Positions 8,983 through 18,867 of a DNA stretch of 64,000 nt are shown here, in pieces (position 1 is the first letter of the stretch; the number at the start of each line of letters is the position of its first letter). Source of the DNA: Endomicrobium sp. (lineage in GTDB: Bacteria; Elusimicrobiota; Endomicrobiia; Endomicrobiales; Endomicrobiaceae); NCBI GenBank assembly GCA_031290575.1, contig JAITNH010000006.1, positions 62,001-126,000 on the forward strand, written 5' to 3'. A program made the translations under genes and the position numbers. The notes below the pieces were generated by a model, which saw nothing but the letters and a program-made list of their open reading frames with translations, was not told where the DNA came from and did not search any database.

Positions 8983-10004
8983 TTATACTTCTTCAAATGT
9001 TTGGCGTTATTATTGGCCTTGGTTTTTTAGTATTCATACATGAATTAGGACATTTCTTTACTGCAAAAATGTGCAAAGTTAAAATATTGATTTTTTCTTT
9101 AGGTTTTGGCCCAGATTTGATATGGCATGTTTACAAAGGTACAAGATACTCTATCAAAGCCATTCCTTTTGGGGGATTTATTTCGATGGCTGGGGAAAAC
9201 CCTGACGAAGCAGTTGGTGCTGATGGAGAATACTTATCACTTAAGTGGTATAAAAAAGTATTGATATCATTCGCAGGACCTTTTTCGAATTATATCTTGT
9301 CAATTTTTCTTTTTTCTTTTGTTTTTAGTATTTGGGGTGCTTCGATAATTTCGATGAGTTCCCCTATAGGCTCTATTACAAAAAATTCCGTTGTAGTGCA
9401 AGCAGGATTGATACCAGGTGATAAAATAAAATCAGTAGTTAGGTTAAAAAATGAATTTGAAAAGCGAACAACTTTTGCAATAAAGAGAGGAAAATATTCT
9501 TTCGATTTAAATATGCTTGTTGGAAAACATTTGATTACGACAGATAGAGGCATGATAGATATGGTTCCTTTAGTAATAAAAATGAAGCCGAGCAGTACCC
9601 TTCAATCAGTATATTTAGGGGTAAAAACTTCAATAATGCAGACCGTTATGACGGTTATGTATCTTGTGAATAAAATTGTTTCATTTGAAAAACCTGAAAT
9701 TTCAGGACCAATTGGTGTTATGCAACTTATGGCAAATGCCACGAAATCAGGAATGCAACACTATTTAAAGTTGCTAGCAATTATATCAGTTGCGTTAGGT
9801 TTATTTAATCTTTTACCAATTCCTATGGTTGATGGAGGGATGGTAATCCTGTTTTGTATTGAAGGAATGATTGGCAAGCGAATAAGCACAAAAGTTTTAC
9901 AAGTATATAATACGATAGGATTGGTTTTTATAGTTGCTATTTTTATTTTTGCAACATACAGTGATTTTTTAAAATTGGGCATATGTAGATTATTTGCAAA
10001 ATAA
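8979..10004 (+). CDS. rseP: RIP (site-2) metalloprotease of the RseP family
   Basis: Inner-membrane zinc protease that cleaves transmembrane substrates, for example anti-sigma factors or remnant signal peptides. HELGHFFTAKM near residue 22 is the HExxH site in the first membrane span, and NLLPIPMVDGG near the C-terminus is the second catalytic motif carrying the Asp ligand. The middle (about 120-190) is a single, reduced PDZ-like region; E. coli RseP has two PDZ domains and 450 aa, this protein 341. The start overlaps the dxr stop (ATGA). Confidence 0.9.
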   Translation: MIILLQMFGVIIGLGFLVFIHELGHFFTAKMCKVKILIFSLGFGPDLIWHVYKGTRYSIKAIPFGGFISMAGENPDEAVGADGEYLSLKWYKKVLISFAGPFSNYILSIFLFSFVFSIWGASIISMSSPIGSITKNSVVVQAGLIPGDKIKSVVRLKNEFEKRTTFAIKRGKYSFDLNMLVGKHLITTDRGMIDMVPLVIKMKPSSTLQSVYLGVKTSIMQTVMTVMYLVNKIVSFEKPEISGPIGVMQLMANATKSGMQHYLKLLAIISVALGLFNLLPIPMVDGGMVILFCIEGMIGKRISTKVLQVYNTIGLVFIVAIFIFATYSDFLKLGICRLFAK

Positions 10005-10237
10005 TTATAAATTTTTATTGTTGTTTTTTACTAATAAAAACTATAGCTTTAGAAAAAATATGATTATTATCTTTGAATCATTTACAATATTTTATCAAGC
10101 GTTTCAAATTCGTGTGTGTAATTATAAATATGTTCATTATGTATGATTTTATAGCGTTAATTAATAGGATTTTATGGAAATTTAAGTAGTAATATGAATT
10201 AGTAAATTTGTGATTCAAAGTAAAAGAATAAATTACG

Positions 10238-11326
10238 ATGAAATTTTATAAAAGAGTTCAAACAAAAAAAATTAATATTGGCAACGTTCAAATTGGTGGT
10301 GGTTCTCCTATTTTAGTTCAGTCTATGACAAATACGAATTCAAAAGATTGGAAAGCTACCGTAAAACAAATAAAACAACTTGAAGAAGCTGGATGTGAGA
10401 TTGTTAGAGTTTCCTTTCCGGATATTGAATCTGCTTATAACGTAAGTAAAATAAAAAAAAATATAAAAATTCCTTTGGTTGCAGATATCCATTTTGATTA
10501 TAGAATAGCCCTTGAAGTAATAAAACAAGGTGTGGATAAACTGAGAATTAATCCTGGTAATATTGGATCAAAAGATAAAGTTATAATTTTGGCCAAAGAA
10601 GCAAAAAATGCCAGTATTCCTATAAGAATTGGTGTTAATGCAGGATCATTGAAGTACATTAACAAATTTCATGACACTCTCCCATGTGCTAAAGCACTTG
10701 TGAACGCAGTGATGGGATATATAAAAATTTTAGAAAAATATAATTTTTATGATATAGTTGTTTCTTTAAAAGCTTCAAATATTGCTACGACAGTTCAAGC
10801 ATATAAAATTTTTGCTTCAAAAAGAAATTATCCATTACATTTAGGAATAACAGAAGCAGGGCCGATTTTTAGTGGTACTGTAAAGTCTGCTGCTGGGCTT
10901 GGGATAATATTACACAGTGGAATTGGTGATACGTTAAGAGTGTCTCTTACTGCCAATCCTGTTGAGGAAGTTAAGATGGCTTATTATCTTTTGTGTTTTA
11001 TGAAATTGCGTAATTCAGGACTGGAAATCATTTCGTGTCCTACATGTTCCAGATGCCAAGTCGATTTAATAAACATTGTTTCAGAAGTTGAAAATAAAAT
11101 TTCCATGTTGAGAAATTTAGAAAAATTTTCAAAACCTGTAAAGGTAGCTATTATGGGATGTATTGTGAATGGTTTGGGTGAGGCCAAAGATGCTAATTTT
11201 GGAATAGCTGGTGGCAAGGAAAAATCTGGGATAATATTTAAAAATGGTGAAATTATAGGAAAAGTAAGTTCTGGTAAGTGGGTCCAAAAGATTGTTTCTA
11301 TGGTAAAAAAATATCATGATTTATAG
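10238..11326 (+). CDS. ispG: 4-hydroxy-3-methylbut-2-en-1-yl diphosphate synthase (GcpE)
   Basis: [4Fe-4S] enzyme of the MEP pathway, MEcPP to HMBPP, with ferredoxin or flavodoxin as donor. An N-terminal TIM barrel (RVQTKKINIGNVQIGGGSP, VQSMTNT) is followed by the C-terminal cluster domain with SCPTCSRC and VAIMGCIVNGLGEA; the cysteines and Glu are the cluster ligands. The usual NGPGEA reads NGLGEA here. The 362 aa are normal. A 233-bp gap with no visible gene separates it from rseP; greA starts nine bases after its stop. Confidence 0.94.
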   Translation: MKFYKRVQTKKINIGNVQIGGGSPILVQSMTNTNSKDWKATVKQIKQLEEAGCEIVRVSFPDIESAYNVSKIKKNIKIPLVADIHFDYRIALEVIKQGVDKLRINPGNIGSKDKVIILAKEAKNASIPIRIGVNAGSLKYINKFHDTLPCAKALVNAVMGYIKILEKYNFYDIVVSLKASNIATTVQAYKIFASKRNYPLHLGITEAGPIFSGTVKSAAGLGIILHSGIGDTLRVSLTANPVEEVKMAYYLLCFMKLRNSGLEIISCPTCSRCQVDLINIVSEVENKISMLRNLEKFSKPVKVAIMGCIVNGLGEAKDANFGIAGGKEKSGIIFKNGEIIGKVSSGKWVQKIVSMVKKYHDL

Positions 11327-11335
11327 GATTATAAA

Positions 11336-11800
11336 ATGGCAGAAATTTATTTAACTAGGGATGGAAGAGAAAAACTTATTAAAGCATTAGGGGAGCTTCA
11401 AAAAAGAAAGATTTTAATTCAAGAAGAACTTGCGAATGCAAGAGAGCATGGTGATTTAAGAGAAAATGCGGAATATCACGCTGCCAAAGAAACACTTGCT
11501 AATATTATGCGCAGAATTGTAGAGCTTGATTCTAAAATATCATATGCAAGAATTATTGAAGAACAAAATATCGAGCCTGATAAAGTGTTTATAGGTGTTA
11601 CTGTAACGATCCAAAATGAAAATGGAGATAATTATGAATATAGTGTAGTGGATTTGGAGGAAGCTGATCTTGTATCAAATAAAATATCGGTACAATCTCC
11701 ACTTGTACAGGGGTTGTTGGGCCATAAAGCAGGAGAAATAGTTGAAGTTGAATTGCCGGCAGGAAAATCAAAATTTAAAATATTAAAGATTATGAGATAA
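11336..11800 (+). CDS. greA: Transcription elongation factor GreA
   Basis: Binds the RNA polymerase secondary channel and stimulates cleavage of backtracked RNA. The N-terminal coiled coil carries the tip residues in EHGDLRENAEYHAAKE; the C-terminal domain (GEIVEVELPAGKSKFKIL) is FKBP-like. The length of 154 aa is typical. It starts nine bases after ispG and is likely co-transcribed. Confidence 0.95.
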   Translation: MAEIYLTRDGREKLIKALGELQKRKILIQEELANAREHGDLRENAEYHAAKETLANIMRRIVELDSKISYARIIEEQNIEPDKVFIGVTVTIQNENGDNYEYSVVDLEEADLVSNKISVQSPLVQGLLGHKAGEIVEVELPAGKSKFKILKIMR

Positions 11801-11860
11801 TTCAATAATTCTTAGATTTTTATTATTTATTAATTTTTACTTTAAAATTGTGAGGGTTTT

Positions 11861-13570
11861 ATGTTTTTTTCTAAATTGTTGATTCCTACATTGAAAGAAG
11901 CTCCCACTGATGCTGATATTGTTTCTGCAAAGCTTATGATAAGATCTGGTATGATACGAAAACTCGCGTCTGGATTTTATGAGTTTTTACCTTTAGGTCT
12001 TAAGGTTTTAAGAAAAGTTGAAAAAATAATAAGGCAAGAAATGAATGCTGTTTGTGGTCAAGAAATATCTCTTCCATTAATGCTTCCTAAAAATTTATGG
12101 ATGAAAACTGGGAGATGGGATATTTATGGGAAAGAACTTTTCAGAATTAAAGATAGAAAAAACGCTGAGTTTTGTCTTGCTCCTACGGCAGAAGAAGCTG
12201 TAACTGATTTGATTGGAAAAAATGTTAGATCATACAAGCAACTTCCTCTTATGTTGTATCAATTTGGAACTAAATTTAGGGATGAAATTCGCCCGCGTTT
12301 TGGTGTAATGCGTTCAAGAGAGTTCTTGATGAAAGATGCTTATTCATTTCATACAGATGAGTCCGATTTGGAAAGATATTATAAGATTATGTTTGATGCC
12401 TATGTAAATATATGTGTAAAATGTGGTTTTAAATTTCGTGTTGTTGAAGCCACTTCAGGTGCAATGGGCGGATCCTTTTCACATGAATTTATGATTATTG
12501 CTGATACAGGAGAAGAAGAAATAGTTTGGTGCAATTGTGGTTATGGAGCTAACAGTGAAAAGGCTGAGAGTTTAAAAATAGAGCAATCAAGAAAACATGT
12601 GTTAGATATGGAGGAAATATTTACGCCAAATGTTAAAACTATAGAAAATGTTGCAAAGTTTTTAAATGTGTCGCTTGATAAGTTTATAAAAACAATAATT
12701 TATATTGCAGACGGCAATCCTATTGTTGTTTTAGTAAGAGGAGATCATGAGGTAAATGAAATTAAGTTGCAATCAATCCTTGGCGTAAATGAGATATTTC
12801 TTGCAGATGAGCAGACAGTTGTTTCTGTTACAAATGCACCTATGGGGTTTACTGGGCCCATAGGTGTCCTTAAAAACATAAAAATTGTCGCTGATTTGTC
12901 TGTTGTTGAAATTCCGAATGCAATAACAGGTGCAAATAAAAAAAATTATCAATTGAAAAATATAAATTATCAAAAAGATTATAATGTTGATATGGTTTCA
13001 GATATTAGAAAAGTTGTAAAAGGTGATATTTGTCCTAGATGTCGAAATGAAAAATTAAATTTTTCAAGGGGTATTGAAATAGGTCATATATTTAAGTTAG
13101 GAACAAAATATTCAAAGTCTTTGAAAGCAACGTATTTTGATGCAAATGGAAAGGAAAATCTTATTGTTATAGGTTGTTATGGGATAGGCGTTACAAGAAT
13201 AGTTGCGGCAACAATAGAGCAGTCTCATGATGCCAGCGGAATAATATGGCCTGACGGTATTGCTCCATTTGAAGTTGTAATTGTACCAATAAATTATGCG
13301 AATGAAAAAATCAAAGAAACAACAGAAAAAATATATGAAAAATTGTCCGCAAGAGGGCTGGAGATTTTGATTGATGATAGGGATGAAAGGGCAAGTGTTA
13401 AATTTAAAGACGCGGATTTAATAGGTATCCCATATAGAATAACTGTAGGTGAGAAAAACCTTGCAAACGGTAATGTAGAATTAAAAGCAAGAAAAGATGA
13501 TAACGATAGCGTTAGACTTTTAAAACCAGAAAGTATAATTTCTGAAGTATTAAAAATATTTAATAAATAA
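11861..13570 (+). CDS. proS: Prolyl-tRNA synthetase, bacterial type
   Basis: Charges tRNA-Pro. Class II motifs: GFYEFLPLGLKVLRKVE region, then motif 2 in TKFRDEIRPRFGVMRSREFLMKDAYSFH (in two stretches), the inserted editing domain about residues 225-400, and motif 3 in CYGIGVTRIVAA; the anticodon-binding domain (EVVIVPIN to the end) closes the protein. At 569 aa it matches the E. coli form with INS editing domain. GAGGG lies a few bases before the ATG. Confidence 0.95.
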   Translation: MFFSKLLIPTLKEAPTDADIVSAKLMIRSGMIRKLASGFYEFLPLGLKVLRKVEKIIRQEMNAVCGQEISLPLMLPKNLWMKTGRWDIYGKELFRIKDRKNAEFCLAPTAEEAVTDLIGKNVRSYKQLPLMLYQFGTKFRDEIRPRFGVMRSREFLMKDAYSFHTDESDLERYYKIMFDAYVNICVKCGFKFRVVEATSGAMGGSFSHEFMIIADTGEEEIVWCNCGYGANSEKAESLKIEQSRKHVLDMEEIFTPNVKTIENVAKFLNVSLDKFIKTIIYIADGNPIVVLVRGDHEVNEIKLQSILGVNEIFLADEQTVVSVTNAPMGFTGPIGVLKNIKIVADLSVVEIPNAITGANKKNYQLKNINYQKDYNVDMVSDIRKVVKGDICPRCRNEKLNFSRGIEIGHIFKLGTKYSKSLKATYFDANGKENLIVIGCYGIGVTRIVAATIEQSHDASGIIWPDGIAPFEVVIVPINYANEKIKETTEKIYEKLSARGLEILIDDRDERASVKFKDADLIGIPYRITVGEKNLANGNVELKARKDDNDSVRLLKPESIISEVLKIFNK

Positions 13571-14129
13571 TAAATTCATGATAATAATATAAATGATGCA
13601 ACTTTTTATTGAAATTCTTGTAAAGCTTGTTGCATCCTTTACAACAGCGTATATTGTTTTTGTGAATTCTGTTATTCAGTTATGATTTTAGCTTCAGTTT
13701 TCGATATAATAATGATGGATATTATGTAAAAAATGGCATTTTCTTGGAAGAAGTGTTTGTTATTGTGATTTTGTGTGGTTTTAAAAATGCTTCTTTTTAA
13801 AATGGAGTTATAATATTTTGGAAAAATAGCAATATCAACTCTAACAACCTTGTGCTATAATCGTTTTTGGTAAAATTTGACAACCCACACTGCGTTGCAG
13901 TGGGTTTATATTAATGATAGTATTACAGAGACGTGTGTGAAAGTTATTTTGTAAGCATTATAGTGACTATAATTCTATAAGGTGATAACCGACAATTCAG
14001 AGATTAAAATTTTTTTGATTTGTATTCTAAACTATGGTTATAGGTACAGGGTTTATACTTTATTGCGATAGTGAAGCTGTGTCTAAGGCAAATATGAAAA
14101 ATTCAACACATTTGGCTGATTACACTGCA
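13571..14129. other. Gene-free interval between proS and lpd with hairpins
   Basis: No gene is recognised. A hairpin at 13881-13905 pairs AACCCA and CTGC with GCAG and TGGGTT around a GTT loop with a two-base bulge; it is GC-rich for this DNA but has no T-run, so it is not a standard terminator. An 8-bp inverted repeat GATGCAAC (13595-13602) / GTTGCATC (13629-13636) lies just after proS and may belong to its mRNA end. Confidence 0.35.
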
Positions 14130-14158
14130 TTGCTATTCTTAATTGATTTTATTATAAT
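14130..14158 (+). promoter_or_regulatory. Promoter candidate for lpd-gcvT
   Basis: TTGCTA (14130-14135), exactly 17 bases, then a perfect TATAAT (14153-14158). Transcription would begin near 14165, only a few bases before the start codon, so the message would be nearly leaderless. Confidence 0.5.
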
Positions 14159-14170
14159 TGCGTTTAGGGG

Positions 14171-15529
14171 ATGAAAGTGGCTTTGAATAGATATGATGTT
14201 GCTATTATAGGTGCAGGTCCCGGTGGGTTTACGGCCGCTGTAAGGTCTGCTCAACTTGGTGCTAAGGTTGTTTTGATAGAAAAATTTTTTGTAGGTGGAA
14301 CATGTTTGAATTGTGGATGTATACCTACAAAATTTTTGTGGCAAGCGTTAAAAACAAAGCAAAAAATTAAAAAATCTTATGAATATGGCTTTAAAGCAAC
14401 TTTAGAACCAGTTGTTTTTTCAGATATAATTGCAAAAAAAGATAAAAATATTGCTAGTCTTAGAAAGGGAATGGATTTGATATTAGCTTCGTACTCCATT
14501 GATATTATCATAGGTTTTGCTGAATTCAAGAATAAAAATACTCTTATAATTGTTGGTAGTGAGAAAAGTACAGAGATTTTTGCTGATAAAATTATTATTG
14601 CTACAGGTACAGATCCTTCAACAATAAAGGGTTTTGCTTTTGATGGTAATAAAATAATAAATTCTACAAATGCTTTAAATCTTAAGAAGGTACCAAAAAG
14701 CATGCTTATAATTGGTGGTGGTGCTATAGGCATTGAAATGGCAACAATATTTTCAGGATTTGGTTGTTGTATAACTTTAGCTGAATATGAAAATTGTTTG
14801 CTTCCAAAAGAAGAAAGTGAAATATCAGAAGAAATAAGAAAAAACTTGGTAAGGCAAGGTGTAGAAGTTTTGATTCCATGTAGTAGTAGTGTTTTTAATG
14901 ATATGGCTCTATATGAAAAAATATTAATTGTTACTGGTAGAATTCCTAATAATTTGTGCATGGGAAGTCTTCGTATTGAAACGACAAATAGGGGTTTTAT
15001 AAAAACAAATGAATTTTGTCAAACAAATATAGATAATATTTATGCTGTTGGAGATATTGCTGGCAAAAATTTGCTTGCATATACCGCACAAAATGATGGA
15101 GTTATAGCATCTGAAAATGCAATCAATGGAAATTCTGTTGTAGTTAATAATAATTCTGCGATTCCTCAAGTTGTTTTTACGATGCCACAGATTTCTTCGG
15201 TAAAAGTGTCAGATTTTTCAGAATATCATGATCTGGTTTTTGGAAAGTTTTCATTTAGTGCAAATGCTAGGGCTTTTATCGAAGGCGAACGTACAGGATT
15301 TGTTAAATGTGCTGTTGATAAACTGAGTAGAAGGCCATTGGCTTTTTGGATTATGGGAGTATATTCTGATGAGCTTATTAATATTGCCTCACAAGTTCTT
15401 AAAAGCGGAACAAATCATATAGCCAGAGAAACTATATTTCATCCATCGTTTAGCGAGAGCCTGTTTAATGCTTATGAAGATGCATTTGGGAAATGTACTG
15501 AGTCAATAAAGACTGTAAAAGAGGTATAA
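14171..15529 (+). CDS. lpd: Dihydrolipoamide dehydrogenase (E3 / glycine cleavage L protein)
   Basis: FAD enzyme reoxidising dihydrolipoyl groups with NAD+. AIIGAGPGG near residue 13 binds FAD, GGTCLNCGCIPTK holds the redox disulfide (with an extra Cys where most have Val), IIGGGAIGIEMA binds NAD, and AVGDIAG is the second FAD motif. The C-terminal HPSFSE replaces the usual HPTLSE. The stretch between the NAD motif and VTGRIPN is about 20 residues shorter than usual, which explains 452 aa. AGGGG abuts ATG 14171; GTG 14177 has better spacing. It directly precedes gcvT, so the likely partner is the glycine cleavage system. Confidence 0.88.
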   Translation: MKVALNRYDVAIIGAGPGGFTAAVRSAQLGAKVVLIEKFFVGGTCLNCGCIPTKFLWQALKTKQKIKKSYEYGFKATLEPVVFSDIIAKKDKNIASLRKGMDLILASYSIDIIIGFAEFKNKNTLIIVGSEKSTEIFADKIIIATGTDPSTIKGFAFDGNKIINSTNALNLKKVPKSMLIIGGGAIGIEMATIFSGFGCCITLAEYENCLLPKEESEISEEIRKNLVRQGVEVLIPCSSSVFNDMALYEKILIVTGRIPNNLCMGSLRIETTNRGFIKTNEFCQTNIDNIYAVGDIAGKNLLAYTAQNDGVIASENAINGNSVVVNNNSAIPQVVFTMPQISSVKVSDFSEYHDLVFGKFSFSANARAFIEGERTGFVKCAVDKLSRRPLAFWIMGVYSDELINIASQVLKSGTNHIARETIFHPSFSESLFNAYEDAFGKCTESIKTVKEV

Positions 15530-16603
15530 ATGGTAAAAAGAACATGTTTATATTATGAGCATAAAAAACTTGGTGCGAAATTTACAGAATTTAGTGGATG
15601 GGAAATGCCTGTACAATACAGCTCTGTCATTGATGAACATAATGCTGTAAGAACAAATGCTGGTGTGTTTGATACAGCTCACATGGGAACATTTTTAGTT
15701 AGTGGTGATAATGCTGAGAAGTTTTTGAATTTTGTAACTCTTGGTAATATATCTGGTCTTTATGATAAAAAGGCGAGATATTCAATGATTTTAAATAAAA
15801 ATGGAGGAATAAAGGATGATATTATAGTTTATAGGCTCAGTGGTAAGTTCTTTATGCTTGTCGTAAATGCTGGGAATCTTGAAAAGGACTTTAATTGGTT
15901 AAATGAACAGATAATAGATAAAGTTAAGATAAAAAATATAAGCAATGAGATATGTCTTATTTCAGTACAGGGTCCGAGAGCTGTTTATATATTGCAAAAT
16001 ATTTCTAAAGCCGATATTGTGAGCATGAAATATTTTACGCTTGCAGAATTTAAAATAAAAAATATAGATGCGAAATTTTGCAAACTAGCAAGAACTGGCT
16101 ATACTGGTGAAGATGGTTTTGAAATCTTTATATCAAAAGAGCAAGTATTTGAACTTTGGGAAAAACTTATGCAGTTTTCAGTGACGCCATGCGGGCTTGG
16201 ATGTCGTGATACTTTGAGGCTGGAGGCATGTATGCCTTTACATGGTCACGAGATTGATGAATGTATTAATCCCATTGAGGCAGGCTTTCAGGAAACTATA
16301 AATTGGGATAATGATTTTATAGGTAAAAAGCAACTTTTGTCTATAAAAAACAAACCACTAAGAAAATTAATAGCTTTTGAATGTGTGGCAGGAATTGCAA
16401 GAAATGCAAGTGAGTTTTTTTTTAGTGGTAAAAAAATTGGTTATGTAACAAGTGGGTCATTTTCTCCTACATTAAAAAAATCTATTGGTATGGCTTTGGT
16501 TGAGTCTACTTGTACATCGAATATATTGGAAGTTGAAATTCGTAATAGTATGAGAAAAATTAATGTGGTTTCTAAACCATTTTATAAAAGAAATAAAGTA
16601 TGA
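15530..16603 (+). CDS. gcvT: Aminomethyltransferase (glycine cleavage T protein)
   Basis: Transfers the methylene group from aminomethyl-lipoyl H protein to tetrahydrofolate, releasing ammonia. EFSGWEMPVQY, AGVFDTAHMG, FVTLGNISGLYDKKARYSMIL, GYTGEDGFEIF, CRDTLRLEACMPLHGHEID and ITSGSFSPTLKKSIG-like VTSGSFSPTLKKSIGMA are typical. The length of 357 aa is normal. The ATG follows the lpd stop without a gap. No gcvH or gcvP is visible afterwards; the next 1.2 kb is eroded, so the pathway may be completed elsewhere or be decaying. Confidence 0.9.
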   Translation: MVKRTCLYYEHKKLGAKFTEFSGWEMPVQYSSVIDEHNAVRTNAGVFDTAHMGTFLVSGDNAEKFLNFVTLGNISGLYDKKARYSMILNKNGGIKDDIIVYRLSGKFFMLVVNAGNLEKDFNWLNEQIIDKVKIKNISNEICLISVQGPRAVYILQNISKADIVSMKYFTLAEFKIKNIDAKFCKLARTGYTGEDGFEIFISKEQVFELWEKLMQFSVTPCGLGCRDTLRLEACMPLHGHEIDECINPIEAGFQETINWDNDFIGKKQLLSIKNKPLRKLIAFECVAGIARNASEFFFSGKKIGYVTSGSFSPTLKKSIGMALVESTCTSNILEVEIRNSMRKINVVSKPFYKRNKV

Positions 16604-17826
16604 GATTTGTAATAAATGCATGGTTTTTTATTTTTTTCTATAAGATAATTGTTTGTCAAAATTCATATTGTACTGATGAGTTTTTGTGGTTTTAGTATGT
16701 TGTATTGATTAAATGCTATTTTTGTTCTACAAACTTGAGGTTGTGTAAATTGATTAAATATAGGTTTGTTTAGCGTTATTAATGATTTTTAGTCGTGATA
16801 TAATCAAAATTATTAAAATTATCAACTAGTATTTCTTAAGATAAATGTCGCATCTTTTGGTGAAGACGCTAAGCGGGAAAAATGTTCTTATAGAAATCTA
16901 TTAATGTTAGCAGGATAATTAGTTTTTTGTTGTAGTTTGTTTATAGTACAAAAGGTTGTATTCGAAAGGATTTTCTTAGCTTGATCTAGTATAGTAATGC
17001 TTGTTGTATAAATTCTTAAATTCAATTGAATTTTTGTGGGGAGCATGTGAAAAACTACCAATTGAGTTTAATTTAGAAAAAAGATTTTACAGTTTTTCTG
17101 TTTTCTTACTAATTTGTAACCAATTGTGATACAATAAATACTGGGTAAAGCTAAAAAATATTTCCTGATTTTGCTGAAATACAAATAAGTATGTATATAG
17201 ATGTACGTTATGAAAATTTTTTACGATCTTCTTTTGTATATTAATGCAAACATCATTTGTGAATTATCAGTAGAGAAATATAAAATAGGTATGTTAATAG
17301 AGTGTAAGATGGGGGGGTTATAATTAAAAGATACTTTAAATGTGTTTAATAAAGCGTTACCACAATTTATGAGATAAATTTTAATAAAACAAATGAAAAA
17401 ATAATTCAAAAAATATAACCGAAAATTGAAGAAAGGTATTGGTTTTGTTGTTGATGGTTTTTTGCTGTTAAAATGTTGTGGTAGACACATCAACAGTAAA
17501 AGCTTTGGTTTGTAGTTCTTATGATATGGTGAAGGTAGTTTTTTGATAATATCATGGGAGTTGATAAATTGCAGATGGTTATATATAGTGTGAAAGTTAT
17601 CATTTTGTCCTGAATATTAAAATTTAACTTTAAATAAAATACAAAATGTGGCTTTATAGGTATAAAATACTTTGTTCTGTATGAGTAAATTAAGTATGAT
17701 TTGAAATGCCTTCAAAATAGTATTTAGATGTAGGTTGTATCTAGCGATTATTTTGTTGAAAAGTTAATGTTTTGATAAATAGACAATAAATATATATACA
17801 ACGTAGTGATAAATAAAGAGGTTACA
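16604..17826. other. Eroded 1.2-kb interval after gcvT
   Basis: No intact gene. Short open stretches look like debris: around 16833-16920 one frame reads ASFGEDAKREKCSYRNLL before a stop, and at about 17437-17517 another reads GIGFVVDGFLLLKCC; neither can be assigned. A seven-G run lies at 17311-17317. The position after lpd-gcvT would suit a lost gcvH/gcvP, but I found no recognisable H- or P-protein motif. A 90-codon minus-strand frame (17221-17493) has no family features. Confidence 0.4.
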
Positions 17827-18867
17827 ATGGCAACAATTTTTGATTTTGAGCAACCCATAGAGGAAATTAATAAGAGAATTAATGAATTAAAAGGATCTTC
17901 TGGTGGAGTTATAGATTTGTCAGAACAGATTAAAGATCTTGAAAAAACGAGAGACGAATTAAAGCAGAAAGTCTATGGTGCTTTATCTCCTTGGCAGAGG
18001 ATACAGATTGCAAGGCACCCACAAAGACCATACTCTGCAGACTATGTTAAACTTATATTTAAAGGTTTTACTGAGCTTCATGGTGATAGAGCATTTGGAG
18101 ATGATCAGGCAATTTTGTGTGGTATTGCAACAATAGATGATAAGCCCATTGCTGTTATTGGTCATCAGAAGGGCAGAACTCTTGAAGAAAACATGGATAG
18201 AAATTTTGGCATGGCTCATCCTGAAGGATATAGAAAAGCTATAAGGGTGATGAGACTTGCCGATAAGTTTAATAGACCTATAGTAACTTTTATAGATACT
18301 TCAGGTGCATATCCTGGGATTGCAGCGGAAGAAAGAGGACAGGCAGAGGCTATTGCAAGAAATTTAATAAGCATGTCAAATTTGAGAGTCCCAGTTATAA
18401 CTATTGTCATAGGTGAAGGGGGTTCTGGTGGAGCATTAGGGATAGGTGTTGCAAATAAAGTTTTAATGTTAGAGAATGCCTACTATTCTGTTATTTCTCC
18501 GGAAGGATGTGCTGCTATACTTTTTAGAGATGGTTCAAAAGCAGCCGCAGCAGCAAAAGCAATGAAGATAACAGCCAAAGATTTGTTAAATTTAAAAGTT
18601 ATAGATGAAATTATAAAAGAACCTTTGGGGGGTGCTCATTACGATCATGTGAAAGTTGCATCTAATGTAAAATTTGCTTTAAACAAATACCTTGATGGAT
18701 ATGATGGTATGAGTAATAAAGAAATTGTAGAGGAGAGATATTTGAAGTTTAGGAACATGGGTTTTTATAAAGATAAGGATATTTTTAAAACTAAAAATAA
18801 TAAAGAAACAATAAAAAAAGTTTCAAAAAAAATAGGAGGGAATTACAATGGCACTAACAACCAGTAA
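17827..18867 (+). CDS. accA: Acetyl-CoA carboxylase carboxyltransferase, alpha subunit
   Basis: Half of the carboxyltransferase making malonyl-CoA for fatty acid synthesis. N-terminal helical [13 protein letters not shown], then the crotonase-like core: [33 protein letters not shown]-like [41 protein letters not shown] and [16 protein letters not shown] precedes ATG 17827; an upstream GTG (17806) would add seven unlikely residues. At 346 aa it is slightly longer than E. coli. Its last 20 bases overlap fba in another frame. The beta subunit is not in this window. Confidence 0.95.
   Translation: MATIFDFEQPIEEINKRINELKGSSGGVIDLSEQIKDLEKTRDELKQKVYGALSPWQRIQIARHPQRPYSADYVKLIFKGFTELHGDRAFGDDQAILCGIATIDDKPIAVIGHQKGRTLEENMDRNFGMAHPEGYRKAIRVMRLADKFNRPIVTFIDTSGAYPGIAAEERGQAEAIARNLISMSNLRVPVITIVIGEGGSGGALGIGVANKVLMLENAYYSVISPEGCAAILFRDGSKAAAAAKAMKITAKDLLNLKVIDEIIKEPLGGAHYDHVKVASNVKFALNKYLDGYDGMSNKEIVEERYLKFRNMGFYKDKDIFKTKNNKETIKKVSKKIGGNYNGTNNQ

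Noticed and set aside
14377-14961. 194-codon minus-strand frame inside lpd.
   Set aside because: Antisense shadow of a clearly recognisable lpd gene; no independent start signal or family motif.
16845-16904. A 19-codon frame reading MSHLLVKTLSGKNVLIEIY resembles the first residues of ubiquitin (VKTLTGK).
   Set aside because: Too short, no ribosome-binding site, nothing ubiquitin-like follows in any frame, and another frame across the same bases (ASFGEDAKREKCSYRN) looks at least as protein-like. Probably chance in debris.
17221-17493. 90-codon minus-strand frame in the interval after gcvT.
   Set aside because: Low-complexity, no start signal, no family features; typical of random AT-rich DNA.
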